This document shows, one piece after another, positions 52,850 to 63,332 of a DNA stretch of 64,000 nt (its first letter is position 1; each line of letters starts with the position of its first letter). The stretch is taken from the NCBI GenBank assembly GCA_032164245.1, contig JAVMKO010000003.1, positions 4,846,651 to 4,910,650 on the forward strand, read 5' to 3'. Under the pieces are notes generated by a model that saw only the letters and a list, made by a program, of their open reading frames with translations, did not search any database and was not told where the DNA came from. Source of the DNA: Sternotherus odoratus. Taxonomy: Eukaryota > Chordata > Testudines > Kinosternidae. The translations under genes and the position numbers were made by a program.

Positions 52850-53625
52850 GATGTCTACAGACACCAAGAATCTGGAAATGCCTGTGGGTGCCTCAGCTCA
52901 TGTTTGGAAGAGAAGACCCGTTTACATTTATTTTGCTAAAGAGGCAGCCCCATTGCCAAGCCCCACACTCCATCCTGAAATTGAATTGAAGAAACAGAAA
53001 AACTTTATGGGATCACTGCCAATTGTAAAAGAGGAAAAGGACTGCGTGTGGGAAAAAAAAAATATTGCTGGCTTTGGAGGAAGCAGACTTGAAGGTGAAG
53101 GTAAGGTACTCCTATTAACAAATTGATCAAAAATTACAAATGTTTTATAAATTATGGTTAAATGTATTTCATTTTGTGGCAGGGTGGGCCTGACCCAGCC
53201 TGCTGCCCCTTTAAGAGGGAGAAAAGCCCTCTGCAAACCTCCCTGCAGAGAAGCCTAATTGGCCACTTGGGCTGCAGGGCAATCAGCCTTATGGGTTGCA
53301 CCTGGCAGCCTCCTCAGGGGGATAAAAATAAAAGCCTGCCAGGCAGGAAGCCCAGGGTGGTTGTGTGGAGTGAGATAGAGAGAAGGAGCTAAGCTATAGA
53401 GCTGGGTAAAGAGCTGAGCTGTGTATAGTAGGTGGTGGGGTCTGCACAAGCTGCACTGTAAATAAAGAGCACTGTTTGGAGCCAAAGAAAAGTCTCCTGC
53501 CTGTGTTTGGAGTGGGTCGAGAAGGCGATCTGTCACAGTTTTTATAGGTAGGAATGGAAGAAGAGTCTGTATATGAGGACATAGCAGATGAGGGATTCTC
53601 GGAGGATATTCATGTCGAGAACTAA
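52850..53625 (+). CDS. Unrecognised two-exon frame, possible C-terminal part of a nested gene
   Basis: The frame is open from 52764. The ATG at 52850 has a good context (A at -3). It reads WKRRPVYIYFAKEAAPLPSP, then Lys/Glu-rich text and a Gly-rich end, to a consensus donor GAAG|gtaagg at 53100/53101. The acceptor ttttataggtag|GAATGG at 53552 restores the frame and gives a short acidic end (MEEESVYEDIADEGF...) to TAA at 53623-53625. Of the 451-bp intron, 363 bp is a solo LTR. The in-phase splice and the shift to acidic composition support a real exon pair. A short open stretch between this and 52421 (52504-52627, GILGGEPWELSPSHGEM) also looks coding-like. The family is unknown to me. Confidence 0.38.
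53175..53537 (+). mobile_element. Solo LTR of the gag-pro element's family
   Basis: 363 bp, TGTGGCAGGGTG...CTGTCACA. Read on the plus strand it aligns along its length with the reverse complement of the LTRs at 26712 and 28915 (shared 'ctttaagagggagaaaagcc', 'cctcctcagggggataaaa', 'gagcactgtttggagc'). Clearly older than that element. Flanks ATTT / GTTT match at 3 of 4. Confidence 0.85.
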
Positions 53626-56570
53626 CTGAGAGACCTCCACGTCATGGAAAGATGGCGACATTGTTATGGTAAAAGCAAGAGAAAGTTTTACCAGTTGTGA
53701 ACAAATTATTACATTTATGTGTTTAAAATGATTTTGGGGGTTTTTTTTTGGACAGATAACTAAGCCAGGGCCATACAAGATCACGGTGCTGGTGTGTGAC
53801 GAGTGGCTGACATACACAGAGCCAGGGGATCATGATGAGATAAAAGTAACTTAAATTATTTGAAAGAAAAGAAATATAGCTATGTAAGGCAGGGGTTAAA
53901 CACTACTATACAGTTGTTCTTAATAATAGGTTGATCAGACTATTACCAACAGAGTGTCCGGCTTTAAAAAAAAAAACTTTTTTTTAAAAAAATATTTTCT
54001 CTATTCTTTAATACCATGCCAAGCTAGGTCTTTAAAATCATTTCTCTTTACTAAACCTAACCAAACATTCTTTTATTTTCTCCTCTAAACCTAATCCAAT
54101 CTTTCTTTTTTTAATCTTTCTATTTTTTCCAAGCTTTTCCCTCTAAAAGGGGCCAAACACAAGCCACCACAAACCCCCTATTCAAACATGAAAAGTAGTA
54201 AAAAAAAAAAAAAAAAAAAAAAATCTTTTTCAAAATGGCCAATGGCACAAACCTCAACAGCAAGGGAAATGGGAACAGATGGCAGGACATAAACTCAAAA
54301 TGGGGCATGGCAACCTGTGAAAAATATATGGTGATGAATGCTATCAAGGTATATACTACTTAGGCAATTGAACACTTTTGCATTGCTGTACTCGTATTAA
54401 ATCCGCAGGGCTAGAAATAGACAGTACATGTTAGCAGCAAACTCAGCTGGTTTCCCACACATGGGTCCTGGCTGCTCTACTACATCCTGCCCCAGGATAC
54501 AGTAGAGGTGGGAGGAAAAATGTAGGACCTCTAGGCCTTTGGAGAAAAGCCCACTTGGAAGCCAGAGAGCCCTGTTTCTCCAAGGGCTAGAATGTCTAGC
54601 AACAGCCTATCAGCGCCCAGAAGGCTCAGAGAAAATCAGCTGCAGTCCCTTAGCAGGTCAATTTTTGGGCAGGAGCAAAGGAGTGGGAGTTCTTCTTTGG
54701 CTGCAGGAGCTGCACAAATAAGTAAAGCTTATGGTAGGCTGAACTCACAGAGAAATTGAAGAGAGAGAAAACCCTGAGGATACTGGCGCTGAGCTAGGGC
54801 TGGAGATAAAAAGGCCAGGTAGGAATTGGCCCAGACAAACTGTAGCAAAGAACTGCCCTACTGAGCAGTATGTGGCTGCTGCATATAGGATCCCTGGTTG
54901 GAACCCCCAGTAGGATACAGGGTGGGTTCCACTACTGATCACAGTTAAAATGGTTTAAGCCCCCAAGTAGGGCAGGGTTTAGTTAGGAACCTGAGGGAAA
55001 AAAAGCATTGCTTAGTTATTGAATTCTGTACTACCCCAGAAGGGATTCATTTAGACTTTGTGACTTGGGTGGAGGACTCAACCACTGAAGTCCTGCCGAC
55101 CAATGTTGACAACCTATATGGGGTGCCAGAAGTGGGAAAAGGACTGCAGTAGTACACCCAGCTGCAAGGAGATGCTTGGCAGGTGAGTGTTACTCTTATT
55201 GTCCCTTAGGGTTGGTTTGTTGTACCTTTATCAACTTTCTTCTTTGGTTCTTTCTAGGTCACCAAGACTTTTCTTTGACTAGGCAACATTTCTTCCCCAA
55301 GCTCTCCAGCACCAGTACAGTGGAAACTAGCCCCTGAAATGGTTCCTTCACAATTTAGTCAGTTAATGAATCTCTGTACAGTGCTCTGAGATTTAAATGG
55401 GTCATACAAGTACTAAGCATTATTATGTATAGCTAGGGGTAACATTGATTATATGGATAATATGCTTGGTGCTCCTTAGACTCCAGAACTGTATTGACAT
55501 ATGTGCTCCTTTGATATAAGAATCAAGCAGACAAATCCTAGTGTTCTATAACCTGATTTTATTGGTTGCCTTATGTTAGTTGTGCCCTACTCGCAAATGG
55601 AGTTGTTTACTACAGCTGAATGATTTCAGTCCCCCAATCAAACTCCCATTAAAAATAAAGATGACTTTTTTTTATTTCAATAGCTGGGTCAAACCCTTTG
55701 TTTTAAAAAATAATTTGAGAGCATTAATCTTTCCTAAATACAATGTATAATCAGATTAACTAAGGGCATTAAACTCATTTCCTTTAGCTATGTTAATCTA
55801 GGTTTAACCCCCTAGAATACCATTTCAGGGCCTTCTGCAAGGCATAGTCAGAGTAAGTCTTCTAGAGGCACTGTTTTATTAAGCCTTCTCGTCTCATCAG
55901 ACTCATACCCAGAGTTTTAAAAACACGTTACACAGAAATAATCTAATGACCATAATCCATGTGATGATATAAGGATAACTTTCACCTGGAATGAACTAAC
56001 TAAACTAAGGCTTAGAAAGGAAGAGAGGGCTGTTTGTAAATGATCATCCTGGGAGTCAATGATAGTTAATTCACATACACTGTCCTCTGTGGATTTCAAG
56101 TGTTGCAAACCATAGTACTAGAAAGATGAGCCAGAGAGATTAGAGTACATAGACCAAAAAGACTCAAGTATATGAGATGCAGCATGAGAAACTACAAGAC
56201 GATTGATCTGTGGGGAAATAATTTGAAAGAGAGAATGGATGGGCAGCAAAATGGTCATCTTGCCGCTGCATCTCAGTGTGAGGTGCTCTTTCCTACTAAG
56301 TGCCCCCTCTGTCAACAATTACACTATGGCATTGACACCCTTCAGTACTCCAGAGATGACATTCTGGCATTCCCAGAGGTTTTAGTACCGGGGGGGGGGG
56401 GGAAAGAGAGGCATGCTCTATATTATCAATACCCTTATCCACTCCAGGCATTGATATCCCCACTTCTATACTCCTCAGCATCAATCATCTCTGTGCTTCC
56501 CCATGGAAATGGTCCACCTAAGGCACCTCTGACATCAGTCCCTCTCACATCTCCTACCTGTGACCCACAA
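53626..56570. other. FBXO16 intron 1, near the promoter; mostly unrecognised
   Basis: Contains a 24-base A run (54200-54223) and at about 54420-55180 a segment with LTR-like composition but no clear ends. A G run lies at 56391-56402. No exon was found. Confidence 0.4.
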
Positions 56571-56971
56571 CTTTAATGCCCCCCAACAGGGCACACTGAT
56601 ATCTCCTGAGCCTCCACAGCAGTGATACCCACCTACCCCAGTGCTCCCTGTAGCATTAATAGCCCTGCAGCCCTCTTCTCTCCCCCCTGCATGACCTGTG
56701 GCAGTGAAACTCCCCCCTCCCCAGCAGTGCCTAGATCTAGTGCCCCCTCTGCCTTGTGGTATCGATTCTCCCAGTGCCCCCCATCCATTCCCCCTTGTGC
56801 CCCCACGTCCAGCATCAGGCAGAATTCCCAGCGCCCCCTGCGCCCAGCAGCATATATACCCCTGTGACCGTGACGTAAAACCAGACCGCCATGGAGGCGA
56901 TGCCCCCAGCGCCCCCCCCCCCCCCCACGATGCCCCATGGTGGGGATACGCCCCTCCCCCCACGCTCTCAC

Positions 56972-57060
56972 CTGGCCTCCAGTGCTCCGGAGCCGCGCCC
57001 CGCTCCACGACCCCTCCCCCCGCCCCTCGCGGCCCTGTCTCCTCTTCTCCTGGCAAGTTG
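56972..57060 (-). other. FBXO16: Presumed non-coding exon 1 of FBXO16
   Basis: The donor GGCCAG|gtgaga on the minus strand in the CpG island is the best candidate to splice to the exon 2 acceptor at 47283. The 5' end is not defined by the sequence; 57060 is a placeholder left of the X-box. Confidence 0.5.
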
Positions 57061-57065
57061 ATTCC

Positions 57066-57080
57066 GTTTGCCATGGAAAC
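57066..57080. promoter_or_regulatory. X-box-like (RFX) palindrome
   Basis: gtttgccatggaaac is close to the RFX consensus (GTTGCCATGGNAAC type). Two further half sites, gttgcc (57129-57134) and tagcaac (57147-57153), lie nearby. Binding is inferred only. Confidence 0.45.
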
Positions 57081-57199
57081 CGCTTCTCGCGCCCCGGGAG
57101 AAGCCGCCAATCAGGGCCGGGCCGTGGGGTTGCCGTCGCTTCTGCCTAGCAACCAGCGGGCGGGTTCTGATTGGCTGCTCTCCGGGGAGATCCGAAGGG

Positions 57200-57424
57200 G
57201 GGGCGGGGAGTGACGACACGCGAGGCGGAGGCGGGGCCCGCGTTCTCCAGGGGGGCGGGGCCGGCAGGAGGCCGCCGTGGGCGGAGGCGTGGGAGGGGGA
57301 GGTGCTGCGGCCGTGGGGGTCTGGGCGGCGCGCGGCCGTTACCACCTTCACCTCCTCGCGCCGCCACCGCCAGCTCTGGGAGGGGGGGAAGGGAGGCCGG
57401 AGGGGCAGCGGGGCGGGCGCTGAG
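57200..57424 (+). other. FZD3: Presumed non-coding exon 1 of FZD3
   Basis: A perfect donor (GCTGAG|gtaagt) on the plus strand in the CpG island. FZD3, a Frizzled receptor, is the expected divergent neighbour of FBXO16 and has non-coding first exon sequence in mammals. No Frizzled coding sequence occurs to the right in this window, so the identity rests on position. The 5' end is a placeholder. Confidence 0.5.
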
Positions 57425-58400
57425 GTAAGTGCGGCAGCCCGGGCCTCGGTGTGGGGGGGCGGGCGCCCCTCTCCTTTCCCGCTGGAGCCGCCGCCTCCTC
57501 AGGGTGGAGGGGACCCACCGAGATGAGCGCTCATGCTCGAGAGGACGGGGGTGAGGAACCCCCCGTAGAGGGGAGGAGGGAGGCGGAGAGGGCACCCCCG
57601 GTGTCGGATGTCGCGGGGGGGGGGCTCCCAGTGCAGGAGGGGGCCGAGCTGAGAGATCCCCCCCCCCCAAGTGAAGGGAAAGAAGAGGGCGGACCCCCTC
57701 TTTCTGCAGGCGGTTCTCCCCTTCCCCCACTCCCCAGCTGGACCTGCAATGGAGGGCGGTGGGAAGACTGGGGGGGGGGAATATTGTGTCCCCCCCCCCC
57801 CATGTGTTCGAAGTGGGGTGCGTGGGGAAAATATAGTTTGGTTTCCCTGCTTTCTTCTCCTCTCTGTCACGAGAAGTGAGGGGAATAATTTTTTTTTTTG
57901 GGGGGGGGGATACTATGGTTCTCCCCTCCCCTTCTGTCTGTAACCACAGTGGGGAAAGATTGGGGTGATGTGCACCTCATGTGTAATTGAAATGAGGGGA
58001 GATGTGTGGTTTCCCCCTTAATCTGTAACCAATGGAGTGGGTGAAAATTGTTGTGTGGTTTCTCTCCCCCCTGACTGTAACTGAAGTGGAGGCTGGGGAG
58101 TGTCTCTTGCCCCATTTCACCTGTATCTGGAAGGGGGGTGGGTGGGTTTGAGGTTGCTGTCTTGTTCCCCAACATCTCCCATTGAAATGCTGAGGTGGGG
58201 GGGGGTATAGTTTCAGTCCTGTGTCAGTAATTGAAATGCAGTGAGGAGTACTTTGTGTTTCTCCCCCTGTAATTGGAGTGGTGGGGATAAGTCACCTACC
58301 GAAAATATCCCCCTTGTGCCCCTCTTTGGGAGTGTTCTGAATGAGTGCATCCATCTATGTGATCTTCCCATTCCTCAAGTATGTTTGCTCTTCATCTATT
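57425..58400. other. FZD3 intron 1, CpG-island shore
   Basis: G- and C-run-rich sequence grading into normal intron. Repeated 'tgtaa(c/t)..agtgg.g.ggg' phrases every 60-70 bases (57940-58270) look like a degenerate tandem repeat. No coding exon. Confidence 0.4.
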
Positions 58401-58408
58401 AAGAATCC

Positions 58409-58601
58409 TAGAGGTAGCCGTGTTAGTGTGGAATGGCAGAAGTGATCGTCCTGTGGCACCTTAAAGACTAACTGAAGTATTGAAGCATAAGCTTTCGTGG
58501 GGTTCCACTGCATGCATCTGACGAAGTGGGTATTATTAGCCCACGAAAGCTTATGCTTCAATACTTCAGTTAGTCTTTAAGGTGCCACAGGACTCTTTGT
58601 C
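58409..58601. repeat. Fold-back MITE, second copy
   Basis: Starts agaggtagccgtgttagtgt. Arms from 58449 (tcctgtggcaccttaaagac) and ending 58592 are reverse complements of about 55-60 bases around a centre that includes 'tgcatgcatctgacgaagtg'. Same family as 5655-5852. Confidence 0.85.
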
Positions 58602-58688
58602 AGTTTTGCTAATATTAGTTTTACACGTAAGAGTTGGTACCTGCCCTGTATGATTTGCCATTTACGGTGTATGTAACAATACTGTAAC

Positions 58689-58999
58689 TTAGGGCTGGTC
58701 TTCACTGGCGGCGGGGGGGGGGGGGGGGGATCGACTGAAGATATGCAACTTCAGCTATGTGAATCACGTAGCTGAAGTTGCATATCTTCAGATGACTTAC
58801 CTGCCGTCCTCATGGCGGCGGCAGGCGGCAGCACGCTCCCTCGTCAACTCCAGCTTGTGCCTCTTGGCAAGCTGGAGTTCCAGAGTCGACGGGGGTGCTG
58901 CAGGCTATCGATTTCTTGCATCTTCATGAGACGTGAGAAATCGATCACTAACAGATCGATCGCTACCCGCCAATCCGGCGTCGTGAAGACCAGCCCTAA
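58689..58999. mobile_element. MITE with perfect 'ttagggctggtcttcac' inverted ends
   Basis: ttagggctggtcttcac at the left and gtgaagaccagccctaa at the right. Inside is a second palindrome (agatatgcaacttcagctat and its complement) and a G run. Nonautonomous. Confidence 0.88.
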
Positions 59000-59499
59000 G
59001 TCTATACAAAAGGCAAACTGTATGTGGTTATCATTAGTCTTTTAAACTCTATAACTAACTGGCTGACTAGCTACTTCCCGATCCTCTTGCTTGCTGTTTG
59101 TCTTTAGTGTGCCAAGGTAGGTGGGTTGGTGTCCCTGATGTGATCACCAAAATAGTTCAGTGTGTGTACATGTATAATGTGTACATTTTATTGGCCTCAT
59201 GAAGAACAAAAAAGCTAGTGTGGTCAGAAATATTGCCACCAGGAAATTAAAAATTGTACATTATGACATATTCCTGTCTACACCAAAGGATCTATCAACT
59301 GTATTTCTAACTCTTGATTCTAGTTTAAAAATGGTTAGCATTTACAAGTTGGAATACAATGGCATACTTGGCTTTTCATATTGCAGTTCTCCTATTCTCT
59401 GCATTTTAGTTTCTTAGGCATTTTTATTTTAAAGGATATGGATGGTTAAGGTTATAGGTCATAGGCTACAGAACCTATCTTCTCCAGCTTTTGCTTCAG

Positions 59500-59740
59500 A
59501 TTCAACCTATGGGTCTGGCCTTCCAAATAGTTTCTCCGAGTTTTGTATTAATGTCTAGCAGCATAGGATCTATGGGAGTGCCTCATAAAACAAATAGCAA
59601 TAACTAAATCCCTAGAGGAGTTAATGCAATTGTAACACTGACACACCCGTCTTGGATAGGTGGGATCAAACCTGTGGCCTCCAAAGCTTAGTCCATGAGC
59701 AATACCGCATGAGCTAAAAGTAACTGGCTGTTGGCTAAGG
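59500..59740 (-). repeat. tRNA-derived SINE (MIR-like), minus strand
   Basis: Minus strand has A-box-like tagctcatgcgg and B-box-like ggtttgatccc near 59720-59665, followed by a tail resembling the SINE at 38253 and 48415. Confidence 0.5.
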
Positions 59741-60055
59741 CTGCAGACTCAATTTCTCTCTCTAAGTGGTCTTGGTTCCACTAGATGAAACAAGACCACA
59801 CCCAGAAGGTGTGACTTTTCTCCCTTCTCAGGGTAAAAACCCTACTTATGTTATGGGTTTTTTGTTGTTGGAAGGGTTGTGAGCTGTCAGATTTGGTAGT
59901 ATTTGGGGTTGTGAATATTGTGAGTGGTGTTCTGGCTAAGGTGAAAAACCTTTTTGAAAAAGAAGGCATTGTAGTGTGTTTCTTGAATAGGGTTTGGTCT
60001 CTAGATTTGCCTAATCTTCATGCTTCACAGTTTTAAACTAAACTGTGTTAGCTCA

Positions 60056-61500
60056 GGATGAGACCTAATGTGGTAGATCTGCCTGCTGCAGAGTTCTTAA
60101 CTTCCTCTGAAGCATCTGGTACTGGCTCCCGCTGGAGATGGGTTACTGGATTATATAGTGCTTGAGGCTGATCCAATAACCTATTCTGGAAGTTCATTCT
60201 ATGGCTGGGTCTTGGTGACTAAGAATACATAGTCCTCAGTTCTTACACACATTGTTGTGGGCTTTGTCATCTGCATTGTCCATTCCTTACCTGAAACAGG
60301 GTCCCTAATGTAGCTAGGGTTTGATCCATTAATAGTTTGTAAAGATTAGAAGTGAGGGCTTAGGTTGCCATCTGAAACTGACTGCGAGCTAATGAAGGCT
60401 TTTGAGCAAGGCCTGTTGTGCTCATGGTGACCTGGACCATGGAGGTGAGTAACAGCATTTTGTACCAAGTGACACGTAAGACTCAATAACATAATGGTCT
60501 TGAAGTGACAAATGCATGGATTTCTGCGGTTATGTTCATGTCCGGGAGGAAAAGGTGAAATTTTTAAGCATGTTGGAAGTGAAAAGGCATGTTTATACAT
60601 GATGTTTAGATGACCAAGTAATGTCACTGCCTGGATGAATACTTGGTCATGCAAGAGTAGTGAGGTGCCACAGGACCCCTAGACACCCTGCTTTGACAAA
60701 AGGGGCTGTACACCTTGAGTAGAAGTTGGGGGTGGTGTCTGGTTAGTTCTCCAAAGCATTTTCTCCCTTCTGACTAGCATTATTTGGATTTTTGCCTGTG
60801 TTAAGCTTGAGACAGCTGCTCTTCATGCAAGAGTTGATCTTTTATAGTCATTCTCACATCTTAGAAAAGGTGGTGGTTGCATGACTGATGACTAAAGTGT
60901 CACCAGCATATTCTTGATACCTGAGCCTATTGTCTTACTATCACTCCCAAATATTGATGTGAAAGAGGGATATTGTGGATCCCAGTGAGACCTCACAGGT
61001 AAGGGCCTTCAGAAAGTATGAGCAGTTATGTCTCCACTCTGAGTTTTGCTGGAGAGGAATGAAGGGAGCCATTACAATGCTGTGCCATCTACTCCTGCCT
61101 CTTGGTGTACTGTGTCAAAAGCTACAGAGAGATCCAATGTGAGTTTGAGCATGAACATTAAGACCACTGACAGAGGCAAGATCTCAAGGAGGTCCTCTTT
61201 AAGTATCACTAGGGCTATGTCTTAGTTGAAATCAAGACTGAGGGGTAGCCAAGATGTTGGCTGATATTGCATGTTACTAGAGCTTGGAGTTGCTACTTTC
61301 TCATTCATTTTGCTCATGAGTGAGAGGTTGGAGAGTTCTTCAGTGTCAAGTGATGGTTTCTTGAGGCCTGAACTGACTATTGCACACCTGCCAAACTTTC
61401 TGAAAAAATGCAACTCTGTTGGAGGCATTAACAATTTCTATTAGTAGAAGGAATGGCTTTCAGCAATCGTGAGAGGTATAGATCTATTTCACTGGTGTGG
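60056..61500 (-). mobile_element. Old L2/CR1-type LINE polymerase remnant, minus strand
   Basis: Antisense translation gives DLSVAFDTVH at 61104-61135, the conserved polymerase block of L2/CR1-like LINEs. Flanking text follows the same order at low similarity. Heavily decayed. Confidence 0.55.
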
Positions 61501-61589
61501 CAGTGGATCTATATTTTCAGGGCTTTTTCGTACATTTGCTGAAGCTCAAGCTAGTGTGGCTAGGTGGGTAATATGATCTGGTCTGAGGT

Positions 61590-62215
61590 CTAGACTCATG
61601 AATGGTGTGTAAAAGTGAATAGAGAGAAGTGTTATTTACCTTTTCCCACAATACAAAAATCCGCAGTCACCAGATGAACTTGATAGGCAGCAGGTTTACT
61701 ACAAACACAAAGGTTCAAGAATAGCAGCCGTGTTAGTCTGTATCTGTAAAGAAAGCGAGGAATACCACGAAACCTTATGCTGAAATAAACTAGTTAGTCT
61801 CTAAGAAGCTACAAGTATTCCTCACTTTCTTTACAAACACAAAGTACTCTTTAATATAAGAGCATAAGAACTGCCATACTGGTCAGACCAAAGGTCCATC
61901 TAGCCCAGTATCCTGTCTTCTGACAGTGGCCAGTGCCAGATGCCCCAGAGGGAATGAATAGGACAAGTAATCATCAAGTGAACCATCCCCTTTTGCCCAA
62001 TGATCAATTTACCTGTGGACCTTATTGCCATGGGATGTTCTGATGGCCAAAAGTACAACTAAGCTAAAAAAAAGAATTATATAAATTCTTGGAGGAGAGG
62101 CCCATCAATGGCTGTTAGTCAAGATTGGCAGGGATACTACCCCATGTTCAAGGTGACCCTAAACCTTTTATTGCCAGCAGTTGCGAGAGGAAGACAACAG
62201 TAAATCTCTCCAAAA
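61590..62215 (+). mobile_element. CR1 LINE 3' fragment, plus strand, with insertions
   Basis: 'atgaatggtgtgtaaaagtg' through 'gttatttaccttttcccaca' and on to 'ccatcaatggctgttagtca'. Interrupted by a MITE at 61713-61836. The piece at 61855-62010 is a reversed CR1 tail fragment. Confidence 0.7.
61713..61836. mobile_element. MITE inside CR1, with target duplication
   Basis: Starts gttcaagaatagcagccgtg. The host text ACAAACACAAAG is present on both sides (61701-61712 and 61833-61844), so the duplication is 8 bases or slightly more. Related by 'agccgtgttagtctgt' to the fold-back family. Confidence 0.75.
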
Positions 62216-62349
62216 TCTGACAGCTTTTCACAAGACTCCATGTTTGGTTCTGAAGTCTGGGTTATTTTCACTATGCAGAATAGCTTTGTGGTCCATAATT
62301 CTGCTACTTAAACTGAGAGTGTAGAAGGCTCTTTAGACTTCCTTTACTG

Positions 62350-62841
62350 CAGTGCTTCTCAATTTTTTTCTGTCGTGCCCCCCCTAGGAAGAAGAAAACA
62401 TTTCGCGCCCCCCCGCTCCTCTCCGCCCCTCGCCGGCGCTGCCCCTGCCGGGCGCCAGCCTATATCTAGGGCACAGCGGCCCGGCGCGCCCGGCCAGGAT
62501 GGCAGGCGGGAGGCGGGGGCGCCTCGCCCGGGGGATGCGCGCCCGGCCGGCGGGTGACTGAGCGCGGCTCTGCGCCGGGCCGTGCGCTGCGCGGGGCGGG
62601 CTGGCGGGGCGATGCTGCCGTGGCGGCGGAGCCGCGGCAGCCCAGCAAGCCACAGGGCTACGCGGTGAGGCTGCGCCGCGCCGCGCTCGGCTCGCTGGCC
62701 CGCGCCTGCCCCGAGCGCGCGCTGCCCCGCGTGGGCAGCATGTTCCGCTCCAATCGGCGCATGGCGCACGTCAAACGAGCCCCCCTTTACGGAGTCTCGT
62801 GCCCCCCCTGGGGGGCGCGCCCCACTATTTGAGAAACACTG
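62350..62841. mobile_element. hAT-type element with coding-like GC-rich cargo, perfect 8-bp TSD
   Basis: Left end cagtgcttctcaattttttt, right end inverted atttgagaaacactg. Identical octamers CTTTACTG flank it (62342-62349, 62842-62849). The cargo at about 62630-62770 on the plus strand reads as protein with nearly every third codon base G or C (for example PRVGSMFRSNRRMAHV), as in a captured exon. No transposase. Confidence 0.88.
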
Positions 62842-62849
62842 CTTTACTG

Positions 62850-63332
62850 TGATGGTGTAGTTCTGTTAGAATTGTTGGTAGACAGATATGGAATATTTCT
62901 TGTGCTATTGAAATTCAGAGTCTTTGCCTATATGCTTCATCTGTTCTAGTTAATCTTCAAAAGGTGGTATTCTTTTTAGTCAGCGTGGGAGGAATGGACA
63001 GGTTGGGGACGAGGTCAGTTATTTTAAAATTATATTTTTGATTACCATCTTGTCTTTTTTTCCTATTTGCATTTTCATAGTTTGTGGCTGTAATCTCAAA
63101 CAGAAGTAAAACTACTGCCTTATTCCATCTTAAAGCTTGAAATACATTTACCTGATATTGATTATTTTCTCACTTTGGAAGCTTTTAAGCACATTCACAT
63201 CCAGAGCTTTAAATTTCACTATATTCATATAATGTCAGTCAAATATCTCCAGATCCACAGCACTCACCCAGTTTCTAATACCTTTAAGTCAGCAGTGTCC
63301 AATAGAAATTCAATGCTAGCCGCAGTCTAGCC
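62850..63332. other. FZD3 intron 1, nothing recognised
   Basis: AT-rich intron with no exon or repeat that I can define. Confidence 0.4.

Larger units (their letters stand above)
56600..57900. promoter_or_regulatory. CpG-island bidirectional promoter of FBXO16 and FZD3
   Basis: G+C-rich, CpG-dense block between divergent genes. The densest part is about 56930-57500. A leftward donor (GGCCAG|gtgaga, 56972/56971) and a rightward donor (CTGAG|gtaagt, 57424/57425) sit on either side of a core with CCAAT at 57107-57111, an inverted CCAAT at 57174-57170 and an X-box-like palindrome at 57066-57080. No TATA box is apparent. The arrangement matches the head-to-head FBXO16-FZD3 pair of mammals. Confidence 0.75.

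Noticed and set aside
57068..57730. Long frames (152-194 codons) on both strands at the FBXO16/FZD3 promoter
   Set aside because: The frames overlap on both strands in a CpG-rich promoter, contain long homopolymers, and show no recognisable domain.
60640..60690. 'gaggtgccacaggacccct' as another fold-back MITE
   Set aside because: Only about 15 bases resemble the family; too short to call.
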